A stretch of DNA of 64,000 nt from Streptomyces sp. NBC_00162 (GCF_024611995.1 NZ_CP102509.1:6262001-6326000); one strand, 5' to 3'. Positions 25,821-35,564 are shown, counted from the first letter of the stretch. Program-made: numbers and translations. Notes: generated from the sequence alone by a model not told the origin.

Positions 25821-27248
25821 ATGCGCCGAGCGAAAATCGTATGTACCCTGGGCCCCGCCACCGACTCATACGACCAGATCAAAGCCCTGGTCGAAGCCGG
25901 AATGGACATCGCCCGCCTCAACCTCAGCCACGGCACCTACGCCGAACACGAGGAGCGCTACCAGCGCGTACGCAAAGCCTCCGACGAAACCGGCCGCAGC
26001 GTCGGCATCCTCGCCGACCTTCAAGGCCCGAAGATCCGCCTCGGCCGATTCCGCGAAGGCCCCGTACTCCTTGAACGCGGCGACGAGTTCACCATCACCG
26101 TCGAAGACCACCCAGGCGACCGCCACACCTGCGGCACCACCTACAAGGGACTCGCCACCGACGTCACCACCGGCGAACGCATCCTCGTCGACGACGGCCG
26201 CGTCACCCTCGAAGTCACCGCAATCGACGGCCCCCACGTCCGCACCCTCGTCATCGAAGGCGGCATGGTCTCCGACCACAAGGGACTCAACCTCCCCGGC
26301 GTCGCCGTCTCCGTCCCCGCCCTCTCCGAAAAAGACATCGACGACCTCCGCTGGGCCCTGCGCACCGGCGCCGACGTCATCGCCCTCTCCTTCGTCCGCA
26401 GCGGCCACGACATCCAAGACGTCCACCGCATCATGGACGAAGAAGGCCGACGCCTCCCCGTCATCGCCAAGATCGAAAAGCCCCAGGCAGTCGAAAACAT
26501 CGACGACATCGTCGCCGCCTTCGACGGCATCATGGTCGCCCGCGGCGACCTCGGCGTCGAAATGCCCCTCGAACAAGTCCCCATCGTCCAAAAGCGCGCC
26601 GTCAAACTCGCCAAGCGCAACGCCAAGCCCGTCATCGTCGCCACCCAGATGCTCGACTCGATGATCGACAACTCCCGCCCCACCCGCGCCGAAGCCTCCG
26701 ACGTCGCCAACGCCGTCATCGACGGCACCGACGCCGTCATGCTCTCCGGCGAAACCAGCGTCGGCAAATACCCCGTCGAAACCGTCCGCACCATGTCCCG
26801 CATCGTCGAAGCGGCAGAGGAAGACATCCTCGCCAAGGGCCTCCCGCCCCTCACCGAACGCAGCAAACCCCGCACCCAAGGCGGAGCCGTCGCCCGCGCA
26901 GCCGCCGAAATGGGCGACTTCCTCGACGCCAAATTCCTCGTCGCCTTCACCCAGAGCGGAGACACCGTCCGCCGACTCTCCCGCTACCGCTCACCCATCC
27001 CCCTCCTCGCCTTCACCCCCGACCCCGCAACCCGCTCCCAACTCAACCTCACCTGGGGCGTCGAAACCTTCCTCGGCCCCCACGTCGACTCAACCGACGC
27101 CATGGTCGCCCAAGTCGAAGAAGAACTCCTGCGCATCGGCCGCTGCGTCCCCGGCGACACCGTCGTCATCACCGCCGGCTCACCCCCCGGCGTCACCGGA
27201 TCCACCAACCTCGTCCGCGTCCACCGCATCGGCGACGCAGTCCGCTGA
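25821..27248 (+). CDS. pyk: pyruvate kinase
   Basis: A 475-residue glycolytic enzyme converting phosphoenolpyruvate and ADP to pyruvate and ATP. MRRAKIVCTLGPAT begins the barrel, LNLSHGTYAEH and ADLQGPKIRLGRF follow, the active-site block is IAKIEKPQAVENIDDI with its catalytic lysine, and VATQMLDSMIDNSRPTRAE is intact. The C-terminal allosteric domain is present. ATG 25821 gives the family start; the longer frame from 25701 would translate the operator region. Isolated transcription unit ending at a strong hairpin. Confidence 0.96.
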   Translation: MRRAKIVCTLGPATDSYDQIKALVEAGMDIARLNLSHGTYAEHEERYQRVRKASDETGRSVGILADLQGPKIRLGRFREGPVLLERGDEFTITVEDHPGDRHTCGTTYKGLATDVTTGERILVDDGRVTLEVTAIDGPHVRTLVIEGGMVSDHKGLNLPGVAVSVPALSEKDIDDLRWALRTGADVIALSFVRSGHDIQDVHRIMDEEGRRLPVIAKIEKPQAVENIDDIVAAFDGIMVARGDLGVEMPLEQVPIVQKRAVKLAKRNAKPVIVATQMLDSMIDNSRPTRAEASDVANAVIDGTDAVMLSGETSVGKYPVETVRTMSRIVEAAEEDILAKGLPPLTERSKPRTQGGAVARAAAEMGDFLDAKFLVAFTQSGDTVRRLSRYRSPIPLLAFTPDPATRSQLNLTWGVETFLGPHVDSTDAMVAQVEEELLRIGRCVPGDTVVITAGSPPGVTGSTNLVRVHRIGDAVR

Positions 27249-27261
27249 CCGACATCACGCA

Positions 27262-27290
27262 CCGCGTCGGGCCCTCATCGCCCGACGCGG
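27262..27290. terminator. terminator between pyk and the EF-hand gene
   Basis: CCGCGTCGGGC and GCCCGACGCGG form a perfect 11-bp stem around CCTCATC between convergent genes. Confidence 0.85.
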
Positions 27291-27298
27291 ACACCGGC

Positions 27299-27550
27299 CT
27301 ACCAGCCGAAACGCCGATCCACCACAGCGGCGAACTCCTCGAACGTCAACACCGCATCCCCGTTCGCATCAGCCGCATCGAACAGAGCCGACGACGCATC
27401 CACGTCCCCCACGGCCCAGAACGGCAAATCACCCTGGGCGGCAAGCGTCGGCCCCTTCGACCGCAGCGCATTGATCACCTCGAACCGGGTCAGCTGACCG
27501 TCCGCGTTCAGATCGAGCGCGTCAAACAGCTTGCGAGCCTTCTCACTCAT
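27299..27550 (-). CDS. small EF-hand calcium-binding protein
   Basis: An 83-residue protein with two EF-hand loops. Loop 1 is DLNADGQLTRFE (Asp at 1, 3 and 5, Glu at 12) and loop 2 is DANGDAVLTFEE. Both keep the main calcium ligands. No signal peptide, so it is cytoplasmic, like the calmodulin-like proteins of Streptomyces. ATG 27550 is taken because GGGGA lies 8 bases upstream; a GTG one codon earlier is equally in frame. Calcium buffering or signalling is inferred. Confidence 0.88.
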   Translation of the reverse strand: MSEKARKLFDALDLNADGQLTRFEVINALRSKGPTLAAQGDLPFWAVGDVDASSALFDAADANGDAVLTFEEFAAVVDRRFGW

Positions 27551-27574
27551 CACAGCGTCCCCATTTCGTGTGCC

Positions 27575-27605
27575 TTGACCTCAAGCCGACTCTAGGTCCT
27601 ACGGT
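27575..27605 (+). promoter_or_regulatory. promoter of the winged-helix regulator gene, probably leaderless
   Basis: TTGACC (27575-27580) and TACGGT (27600-27605) are 19 bases apart. The -10 ends 6 bases before the ATG at 27612, so the message probably starts at or next to the start codon; no ribosome-binding site is visible. Confidence 0.55.
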
Positions 27606-27611
27606 CGCAGC

Positions 27612-28070
27612 ATGACGATCAAGGACTACCCCCAGGACCAACTCGCCGCCCAGCCCATCGGCTACTGGAGCCGCGAAGCCGCCACCCTCGTCATAGGCGG
27701 CCTCCGCGCCGCCCTCGCCGAGGAGAACCTCACCCAGCCCCACTGGTGGACCCTCAACCACATCGCCGGCACCCCCGGCACCTGGACCCGCGCCGCCCTC
27801 ACCGCGAAGCTGGCCCCGTTCGACGACCAGAACACCGACTTCGAGACCGTGTACGCGGACCTCGCAGCCCGCGGCTGGCTCACCGAGACCGACGGCGCGT
27901 TCACCCTGACCGACGAGGGCGAGGCAGGCCGCCTCCGCGCCCACGCCCGCAACGCGGCGGTCCACGAGCGCATGCGGGAAGGCATCGACGACGCGACGTA
28001 CGCCGCCACCATCGACACCCTCCGCCGCCTGGTCGCCAACCTGGGCGGGGACGGCGACCTCCCGGTCTAG
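27612..28070 (+). CDS. MarR-like winged-helix regulator
   Basis: A 152-residue protein. Residues about 40-105 fit a winged helix: LTQPHWWTLNHIAGTPGTWTRAALTAKL, then VYADLAARGWLTETDGAFTLTDEGEAGR as recognition helix and wing. This matches the MarR/PadR-like proteins often annotated as MarR family in Streptomyces. The effector and target are unknown. Its stop overlaps the convergent LAGLIDADG gene stop within CTAG, so no terminator separates the two. Confidence 0.72.
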   Translation: MTIKDYPQDQLAAQPIGYWSREAATLVIGGLRAALAEENLTQPHWWTLNHIAGTPGTWTRAALTAKLAPFDDQNTDFETVYADLAARGWLTETDGAFTLTDEGEAGRLRAHARNAAVHERMREGIDDATYAATIDTLRRLVANLGGDGDLPV

Positions 28071-28882
28071 TGCTTGGGCCCGATGTGGGCGTCCATCAGC
28101 GCCACGGAGTCCTTGCGCGCGATGGAGACGTTGAACGGGTCGCTGCCCCGGGCCAGGATCGTCCACTGGACGCCGACCTTGGTGAGGGTGTCGGTACAGA
28201 GCTTCCGGATGTCGTCCGACTTGTTGGTGAAGAAGTACCGGGGGTACTCGTAGCGCTTCTTCACCCCGCCGACCATCCGGGTGGTCCAGTTGGTGATCCG
28301 ACACCCGTCGGAGCGGATCAGCCCCCGGATGAACTCCCACGGGTGAGCGTCGACGATCTCCTGCTGCCAGTCCTCGAGCACGATCCGCCGCTCGTGCTTC
28401 TTGCCGGGCCCGTGCTGCGGGAACAGGCAAGTCCAGTGGCGCGTGTAGGACTTGACCTCGACGCACCCCTGTCTGCGTACGCGGCCTACCTTGGGCAGGG
28501 GCAGGACGAGGTGCATTGCTTCCTCGGCGGCGTCGATGAGCCCTGGCCAGGACGCGTCGCAGTAGATGGACAGGTGGTGCTGCTTGCACTTCGAGATGAT
28601 GTGCCCGTCGCCGAGGTAAAGGCCTAGAAGATAGGCGTACGTCCGCTCATCGAATTCCCGGCCCGTGCACTTCGGGCAGTCGGTCGGCCGATCGTACGGT
28701 TCGCCCCGGTGCTTACGGTCCTGGTGCCGCCACCAGCCCACGGTGCCCCGGGGGACGCCGAAGTGTTCGGCCACCGTCCGGTTGGTCACACCTCGGCGTA
28801 ACAGCAGGACCGCTTGTTCGCGTATCGAAGGATTGTGCTCCACAACCGCGAGCTTCGCCGCTAATCGTCCGGTTGGCCGCAA
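28067..28882 (-). CDS. HTH-LAGLIDADG protein (homing-endonuclease-like)
   Basis: A 271-residue stand-alone protein. Residues 18-52 form a helix-turn-helix (IREQAVLLLRRGVTNRTVAEHFGVPRGTVGWW), C69 and C72 form one CxxC, and two LAGLIDADG helices follow: LLGLYLGDG at 85-93 and FIRGLIRSDG near 184-193, both ending in the acidic residue needed for catalysis (D92, D192). The layout recalls WhiA, a LAGLIDADG fold turned transcription factor. Leucines 7 and 28 are TTA codons, read only by the bldA tRNA. TTG 28882 is a tentative start; GTG 28843 is possible and would remove the first TTA. The tRNA gene lies 72 bases upstream on the same strand. Confidence 0.8.
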   Translation of the reverse strand: MRPTGRLAAKLAVVEHNPSIREQAVLLLRRGVTNRTVAEHFGVPRGTVGWWRHQDRKHRGEPYDRPTDCPKCTGREFDERTYAYLLGLYLGDGHIISKCKQHHLSIYCDASWPGLIDAAEEAMHLVLPLPKVGRVRRQGCVEVKSYTRHWTCLFPQHGPGKKHERRIVLEDWQQEIVDAHPWEFIRGLIRSDGCRITNWTTRMVGGVKKRYEYPRYFFTNKSDDIRKLCTDTLTKVGVQWTILARGSDPFNVSIARKDSVALMDAHIGPKH

Positions 28883-28954
28883 ATCGAAGGTACGTTCACC
28901 GTGACGAGTGAAGATCGCGAAATTTGCTTAGCGACCTTGGAAATGAAGGAGAAG

Positions 28955-29027
28955 TACCCCGGGTCGGATTCGAACCGACGCTGAATGGGTTTTGAATCCA
29001 TCGCCTCTACCGCTGGGCTACCGGGGC
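28955..29027 (-). tRNA. tRNA with CAA anticodon and class I body, annotated as tRNA-Leu-like
   Basis: A 73-base cloverleaf. The acceptor stem is GCCCCGG with CCGGGGT (G-U first pair), A73 follows and CCA is not encoded. The T arm GTCGG-TTCGAAT-CCGAC is canonical. The D arm is a 3-bp GCC/GGC stem, as in E. coli tRNA-Gln. The anticodon stem ATGGA/CCCAT has an A-C mismatch next to the loop TTCAAAA, giving CAA, which reads Leu UUG. The variable loop is only 5 bases, whereas true tRNA-Leu is class II with a long arm. It may be a degenerate or repurposed tRNA. Confidence 0.8.
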
Positions 29028-29128
29028 CCCTTTGAAACGAAGGATACCGAAGACCCTCCGTGTCACAAACATACAGGAGCTCGGTAGGCTCGGGGGAGCA
29101 GTAACGCCCCGTATCAAGGAGCCCTCAA

Positions 29129-29785
29129 GTGACCGCCTCGCACGAGTCGACGCCCACGCCCGACGCCGACCAGTCGCACGTTCCGCCGCTGACGACCCGC
29201 GTCGTCATCGCCGAGGACGAGGCGCTCATCCGTCTCGACCTGAAGGAGATGCTCGAGGAGGAGGGGTACTCCGTCGTCGGTGAGGCCGGGGACGGGCAGG
29301 CGGCCGTGGAGCTGGCCCGCGAGCACCGGCCGGACCTCGTCATCCTCGACGTGAAGATGCCGGTCCTGGACGGGATCTCCGCCGCCGAGAAGATCGCGGA
29401 GGAGTCCATCGCCCCCGTGCTGATGCTCACCGCGTTCTCGCAGCGCGACCTCGTCGAGCGGGCCCGTGACGCCGGTGCCATGGCGTACCTGGTGAAGCCG
29501 TTCAGCAAGAGCGACGTGGTGCCGGCCATCGAGATGGCCGTTTCCCGGTTCGCCGAGCTGAAGGCGCTGGAGAAGGAGGTCGCGGACCTCTCGCTCCGGC
29601 TGGAGACCCGCAAGCTCGTCGACCGGGCCAAGAGCATCCTGCAGACCCAGTACGGGCTCTCCGAGCCGGCCGCCTTCCGGTGGATCCAGAAGACCTCCAT
29701 GGACCGTCGCATGTCCATGCAGCAGGTCGCCGAGGCGGTCATCGAGGACGCCGAGGAGAAGAAGCAGAACGCCGCCAACGGCTGA
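29129..29785 (+). CDS. pdtaR: ANTAR-domain response regulator, PdtaR type
   Basis: A 218-residue antitermination regulator. Residues 22-140 are the receiver, with E29/D30/E31 and phospho-acceptor D74 in LVILDVKMP, and the conserved Lys in LVKPF. Residues about 150-205 are the ANTAR RNA-binding domain (LVDRAKSILQTQYGLSEPAAFRWIQKTSMDRRMSMQQVAEAV). Phosphorylation promotes binding to paired RNA stem-loops and lets polymerase pass terminators. In mycobacteria the kinase is PdtaS, usually encoded elsewhere; none is adjacent here. The GTG start has AAGGAG upstream. Confidence 0.94.
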   Translation: MTASHESTPTPDADQSHVPPLTTRVVIAEDEALIRLDLKEMLEEEGYSVVGEAGDGQAAVELAREHRPDLVILDVKMPVLDGISAAEKIAEESIAPVLMLTAFSQRDLVERARDAGAMAYLVKPFSKSDVVPAIEMAVSRFAELKALEKEVADLSLRLETRKLVDRAKSILQTQYGLSEPAAFRWIQKTSMDRRMSMQQVAEAVIEDAEEKKQNAANG

Positions 29786-29857
29786 CGAATTCCGCTGTGC
29801 GCGGCGGGTCGAGGCCCGCACCGGCGGGCCTCGAGTGCCGGTCGGCAGCCTGGGATC

Positions 29858-31030
29858 ATGACCTCTGACGTGACGGAATGGATCACCACGCCCATCGAGC
29901 CGCTGCTGCGCGGCGCCATCGAGGTGGAGCGCACCGAGTACGGCCTGCTGCCGCACCGGATGCCGGCCCGGGCGCGGAAGCAGCACCCGGCCGCGCAGTT
30001 GGCCACGGTGGAGGCGCAGCCGTCCGGTGTGCGGCTGGTGTTCCGTACCCGGGCGACCGCCATCGAGCTGGACACGATGCCGACGAAGATCGTGTTCGAG
30101 GGTGGTCAGGACAGCCCGGACGGGGTGTACGACCTGGTGGTGGACGGTGGGCTGGCGGGCCAGGCCACTGTGGCCGGTGGCCATGAGTTCCGTTTCAACA
30201 TGCTGACCCTGAAATCCTCAACGCATTCCGGCGAGCCGGGTACGGCCCGGTTCGCCGGGTTGTCGGCGGGGATGAAGGACGTCGAGATCTGGCTGCCGCA
30301 CAACGAGCGCACGGAGCTGATCGCTCTGCGTACGGATGCTCCGGTGGAGGTTGCGCCGGAGAGCGGCCGCCGGGTGTGGCTGCATCACGGCAGTTCGCTC
30401 AGTCAGGGTTCCAACGCGGAGAGCCCGTCGGGGACTTGGCCGGCGGTGGCGGCGGCTGCGGGCGGTGTGGAGCTGGTCAATCTGGGGCTGGGCGGCAATG
30501 CGCTTCTCGATCCGTTCACCGCGCGTGCGATGCGGGACACTGCGGCGGACGTGATCAGCGTCAAGATCGGCATCGCCCTCGTCAACACCGATGTGATGCG
30601 GCTGCGTGCCTTCGCCCCGGCCGTTCACGGGTTCTTGGACACGATCCGGGAGGGGCACCCTGAGACGCCGTTGCTGGTGATCTCTCCGGTGCTGTGTCCG
30701 ATGCACGAGGACACGCCGGGTCCGACTGCGCCGGACCCCGACGGGAACGTGATGCGGTACCGGGCGACGGGTGACGAGGCGGAGGTCGCGGCCGGGAAGC
30801 TGACGCTGAGGGTGATCAGGGACGAGCTGGCCCGGATCACGGAGCAGCGGGCGGCCGAGGACCCGAACCTGTACTACTTGGACGGTCTTTCGCTGTACGG
30901 CGAGAAGGAGTTCGCCGAGCTTCCGTTGCCGGACCGGCTGCACCCGGATGCGGCGGGTCACCGTCTTATCGGTGAGCGTTTCGCGGAGCAGGTCTTCGGT
31001 GCCGGGGGTGCGTTCGCGGCGGGTGTCTGA
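29858..31030 (+). CDS. SGNH/GDSL-type esterase with N-terminal beta domain
   Basis: A 390-residue hydrolase. The first ~160 residues are a beta-rich domain with EFRFN and EIWLPHNERTELIALR, as in two-domain carbohydrate esterases. The SGNH core starts near 170: GSSLSQGSN carries the nucleophile Ser (block I), NLGLGGNALLDPF has the Gly and Asn (blocks II/III), and LPDRLHPDAAGH has the catalytic Asp and His (block V). It has no export signal. Natural substrate unknown; an acetyl or acyl ester is likely. Monocistronic, ending at a strong hairpin. Confidence 0.87.
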   Translation: MTSDVTEWITTPIEPLLRGAIEVERTEYGLLPHRMPARARKQHPAAQLATVEAQPSGVRLVFRTRATAIELDTMPTKIVFEGGQDSPDGVYDLVVDGGLAGQATVAGGHEFRFNMLTLKSSTHSGEPGTARFAGLSAGMKDVEIWLPHNERTELIALRTDAPVEVAPESGRRVWLHHGSSLSQGSNAESPSGTWPAVAAAAGGVELVNLGLGGNALLDPFTARAMRDTAADVISVKIGIALVNTDVMRLRAFAPAVHGFLDTIREGHPETPLLVISPVLCPMHEDTPGPTAPDPDGNVMRYRATGDEAEVAAGKLTLRVIRDELARITEQRAAEDPNLYYLDGLSLYGEKEFAELPLPDRLHPDAAGHRLIGERFAEQVFGAGGAFAAGV

Positions 31031-31042
31031 TCCTGGACGTGC

Positions 31043-31080
31043 GTGAGGCCCGCCTCCCCCCGAGGGGAGGCGGGCCTCAC
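31043..31080. terminator. bidirectional terminator, 17-bp perfect stem
   Basis: GTGAGGCCCGCCTCCCC and its exact reverse complement flank the loop CCGA between the convergent esterase and livF genes. Confidence 0.92.
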
Positions 31081-31090
31081 ACGTGTGTGA

Positions 31091-31803
31091 TCAGTCCTCG
31101 CCGAGGTAGGCCTTGCGGACGTCCTCGTTGTGGAGGAGTTCCTGGCCGGTGCCGGAGAGCACGATCTTGCCGATTTCCATCACGTGCGCCGTGTCGGCGA
31201 GCGAGAGGGCGGCCTGGGCGTTCTGCTCGACCAGGAGGATCGTGGTGCCTGTCGCCTTGAGTTCGGCGATCGTGGCCATGATCTTCTGCATCATCAGCGG
31301 GGAGAGGCCCATGGAGGGCTCGTCCAGCATGAGGAGCTTGGGCTGGCACATGAGGGCGCGGCCCATGGCGAGCATCTGCTGCTCTCCGCCCGAGAGGGTG
31401 CCGGCGGCCTGCTTGCGGCGCTCTCCCAGGATGGGGAAGAGGTCGTAGGCGCGCTGGATGTCCTTCTCGATGCCGTCCTTGTCGGTGCGCAGGAACGCGC
31501 CGAGCTGGAGGTTTTCGGCGATCGTCAGCCGGGGGAAGATGTGGCGTCCCTCGGGGGAGTGCGCCAGCTTCATGGAGACGATCTTGTGGGCGGGGACGCC
31601 GACGAGGGGTTTGCCGTCGAAGGTGATGCTGCCCGCGGTGGGCTTGAGGAGCCCGGAGAGGGTGCGAAGGGTGGTGGTCTTGCCGGCGCCGTTGGTGCCG
31701 ACGAGGCAGACGATTTCGCCTTCGTTGACTTCGAAGGAGATGCCCTTGACGGCTTCGATCTTGCCGTAGGCGACCTTGAGGTCGTCGACCTTGAGCAGTG
31801 CGG

Positions 31804-31807
<4 letters not shown>
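31091..31807 (-). CDS. livF: branched-chain amino acid ABC importer, ATP-binding protein LivF
   Basis: A 238-residue ABC ATPase. Walker A is GTNGAGKTT, the signature is LSGGEQQMLAMGRAL, Walker B is LLMLDEPSMGLSP, and the switch His is replaced by the LivF-type VEQNAQ. It pairs with LivG to drive the LivHM permease. The GTG start overlaps the livG stop as GTGA. Last gene of the operon. Confidence 0.95.
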
Positions 31808-32768
<961 letters not shown>

Positions 32769-32772
<4 letters not shown>

Positions 32773-34499
32773 GCCCCCGCCTTGGCGGTGGCCAGGTCCG
32801 TGGGGGCCTGGTCAGCGGTGTCGTCGTGGTACTCGAGCTGCGCCCGCTTGTTGGCGATGAGGCCTTCGGGGCGGAAGCGCATGAGCAGGATGAGGGCGAT
32901 GCCGAAGGCGAGGAGCTGGTAGTCCTGGAGGAAGGCCAGCTTCGCCGGGATCAGGAAGAGCAGTGCGGCGCCGAGGATGGGGCCGCGGATGGTGCCCATG
33001 CCGCCGAGGATGACGGCGGCGAGGAGGAACGCGGAGTTCGGCGGGACGGGCCCGGCGAAGACGTAGTTCTCGGGGACGACCGTGCTGTTGACGTGTGCCT
33101 GGACGGTGCCGGCGAGGCCGGCGAGGGTGGCGCCGAGGGCGAAGGCGATGAGCTTGACCTTGAAGCCGTTGATGCCCATGGCTTCGGCGGCGGTCTCGTC
33201 CTCGCGGATGGCGACCCAGGCTCGGCCGATGCGGCTGTTGCCGGCTCGGGCGAAGATCAGGACGACCAGGGCCATGACGAGCAGCATCAGGAAGTAGTAG
33301 TTGGCGTAGGCGCCGAGGACGATGCCGCCGACCGTGTGGGACTCCCCGAAGTTCCACCCGAACAGGTCGAGGTGGGGGATGTTGGGGATGCCGTTGGGGC
33401 CGTTGGTGATGTCCGGGCCGGAGTCGCCGTCGAGGTTGCCCATGGCGATGCGGAAGATTTCTCCGAAGCCGAGGGTGACGATGGCGAGGTAGTCGCCGCG
33501 CAGGCGCAGGGTCGGTGCGCCGATGACCACGCCGAAGATGAGCGAGGCGAGTGCGCCGACGATGACCGCCGCCCAGAAGGGGAGGTGGATGCCGAAGGCG
33601 GAGGCGGTGCTGCCGGAGACCAGGGCCGCGGCGTAGGCGCCGACGCCGAGGAAGGCGACGTAGCCGAGGTCGAGGAGGCCGGCGAGGCCGACGACGACGT
33701 TGAGGCCGAGGGCGACGGTCGCGAAGATCAGGATGTTGACCGCGATGAGCGTGTAGGTGTCGCCGCTCTGCTGGATGAACGGGAAGGCGATCGCGGCGGC
33801 CGCGGTGCCGAGGAGCGTGACCTGGCGGTGCTTCGCGGTGAGGCTGCCGAGCCGGTCGAAGAGGCCGGCCTTGAGGAGGGCGAAGCCCGCGAAGCCGACG
33901 GTGAGCAGGTACGTGACGAAGAGCTGCGGTTCCTTGTCATCGGTGTCGATGCCGAAGGTGATGACGTAGAGGCCGAGGGCGAAGACGCCGGTGATGATGA
34001 GGATCTCGGCCCAGGAGGGCAGCTGCTTGGCGGTGGCCGCCTTGTGGCTGTCGTCGGGGAGCTTGTACGCGGCGAGGGCCGGGATGAGCGAGCCGACGAG
34101 GGCGACGTAGGCGCCGGGTTCCAGGTGGGCGAAGCCGCCGAGGACCGTGGCGATGGCGATGACCGTGAACCAGGTGCCGGCGAGGGTGCCGAGCGCGAGG
34201 ACCCAGACGGGCTTGCGGGCGCCGGTGGGGGTGAGCCAGCGCAGGCCCTTGACGCCGAGCGCGGAGAGCGCGAAGGCGGCGGTGAGGAGTCCGGCGATCA
34301 GGCTGAGGGTCTGGATGGGCGCCGGGCTGCCGTAGTAGGTCAGGTCGCCGGGGAACTCGTCGGTCCAGGTCCAGGCGAGGAAGGCGCTGACGATGGTGAG
34401 GAGGCTGCCGCCGATGACCGCGTAGAGGAGTGCGGCGGGGGCGGGGCCCTGCTTGGCGACGGCGGTCTGCGGGGTGGTGTTGGTGGTCATGGTTCTCAC
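32769..34499 (-). CDS. livM: branched-chain amino acid ABC importer, permease LivM, N-terminally extended
   Basis: A 576-residue membrane protein. The last ~330 residues are the classic LivM permease (LGLNVVVGLAGLLDLGYVAFLGVGAYAAAL, then GAPTLRLRGDYLAIVTLGFGEIFRI and GRAWVAIREDETAAEAMGIN). The first ~220 residues add about six further hydrophobic segments not present in E. coli LivM (425 residues). The extension may help assembly or sensing. GTG 34499 overlaps the livH stop as GTGA, so the operon is translationally chained. Confidence 0.93.
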
Positions 34500-35428
34500 G
34501 CCCGATCCGCGACGCGCTCGCCGAGCAGGCCTTGTGGCCGCACGAGGAGGACGACGATGAGGAGTACGAACGCCCAGACGTTGGACCAGGCTCCACCGCC
34601 GAGCTGCGACATGCCGGGGATCTCTTCGATGTAGGCGATCGAGAGGGCCTCGGCGAGGCCGAGGACGACGCCGCCGACCATGGCGCCGTAGATGTTGCCG
34701 ATGCCGCCGAGGACGGCTGCGGTGAAGGCCTTCAGTCCGAGGATGAAGCCCATCTCGAAGTTGATCTGGCCCTTGTCGAGGCCGTAGGCGACGGCTGCGA
34801 CGGCGGCGAACGCGGCACCGATGGCGAAGGCCATGACGATGATGCGGTCGGTGTTGATGCCCATGAGCTTCGCGGTGTCGGGGTCCTGCGCGGTGGCCTG
34901 CATGGCGCGGCCGCTGCGGCTCTTGGAGACGAAGACGCCGAGGGCGAGCATGCAGAGCGGGGCGAGGATGAGGACGAAGAGGTCCGCGCGCTGGATGGCC
35001 AGGCTGTCGGTGATCTTGAAGGCGGCGCCCTTGAACTCAGGGAAGCTGACGGCCTTCTTGGCGTCCGGGTAGAACTGCCAGACAAGCTGCTGGAGCGCGA
35101 TCGAGAGGCCGATTGCGGTGATGAGCGGGGCGAGCCGGGGGGCGCTGCGCAGGGGGCGGTAGGCGAAGCGTTCGGCTGCGGTGGCGACGAGGACCGAGGC
35201 GAGTGCGCCTCCGACGATCATGACGGGTATCGCGATCAGCAGGGAGGTGCCGGTCGGGAGGATGGCGTAGGCGGTGAGCGCGCCGAAGCCGCCGATCATG
35301 AAGATCTCGCCGTGGGCGAAGTTGATGAGCTGGACGATGCCGTAGACCATGGTGTACCCGATGGCGATGAGGCCATAAAGGGCACCGAGGGCAAGGCCGT
35401 TGGCCAGCTGTTGCGGCAGTTCGTGCAC
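34496..35428 (-). CDS. livH: branched-chain amino acid ABC importer, permease LivH
   Basis: A 310-residue permease with about eight membrane helices and the family N-terminus LANGLALGALYGLIAIGYTMVYGIVQLINFAHGEIFMIG. The coupling-loop region RAMQATAQDPDTAKLMGIN is intact. It forms the membrane channel with LivM. GTG 35428 follows GGAGG (read on the minus strand). First permease gene behind the hairpin that separates it from the binding-protein gene. Confidence 0.95.
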   Translation of the reverse strand: MHELPQQLANGLALGALYGLIAIGYTMVYGIVQLINFAHGEIFMIGGFGALTAYAILPTGTSLLIAIPVMIVGGALASVLVATAAERFAYRPLRSAPRLAPLITAIGLSIALQQLVWQFYPDAKKAVSFPEFKGAAFKITDSLAIQRADLFVLILAPLCMLALGVFVSKSRSGRAMQATAQDPDTAKLMGINTDRIIVMAFAIGAAFAAVAAVAYGLDKGQINFEMGFILGLKAFTAAVLGGIGNIYGAMVGGVVLGLAEALSIAYIEEIPGMSQLGGGAWSNVWAFVLLIVVLLVRPQGLLGERVADRA

Positions 35429-35462
35429 CGCAGGGCCTCCGATGAGCGTGTCGGATAAGACT

Positions 35463-35495
35463 CCGCGCGAGGGCGCTGTTTGCGCCCTCGCGCGG
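35463..35495 (-). terminator. intra-operon hairpin between binding-protein gene and livH
   Basis: CCGCGCGAGGGCGC and its exact reverse complement form a 14-bp stem around TGTTT. On the operon strand it is not followed by a T-run, so it probably acts as a partial terminator or an mRNA-stabilising 3' end. That would leave the binding-protein message in excess of the permease message. Confidence 0.75.
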
Positions 35496-35564
35496 CTGGT
35501 TTTTTGAGGGGGTCAGGCCGTCGGGACGGACCGGCCCGGGGTCCCGGCTAGCGGGACGTGGGGA

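Noticed and set aside
28955..29027. Integration site of a mobile element at the tRNA
   Set aside because: No integrase gene and no direct repeat of the tRNA 3' end was noticed on either side within the window.
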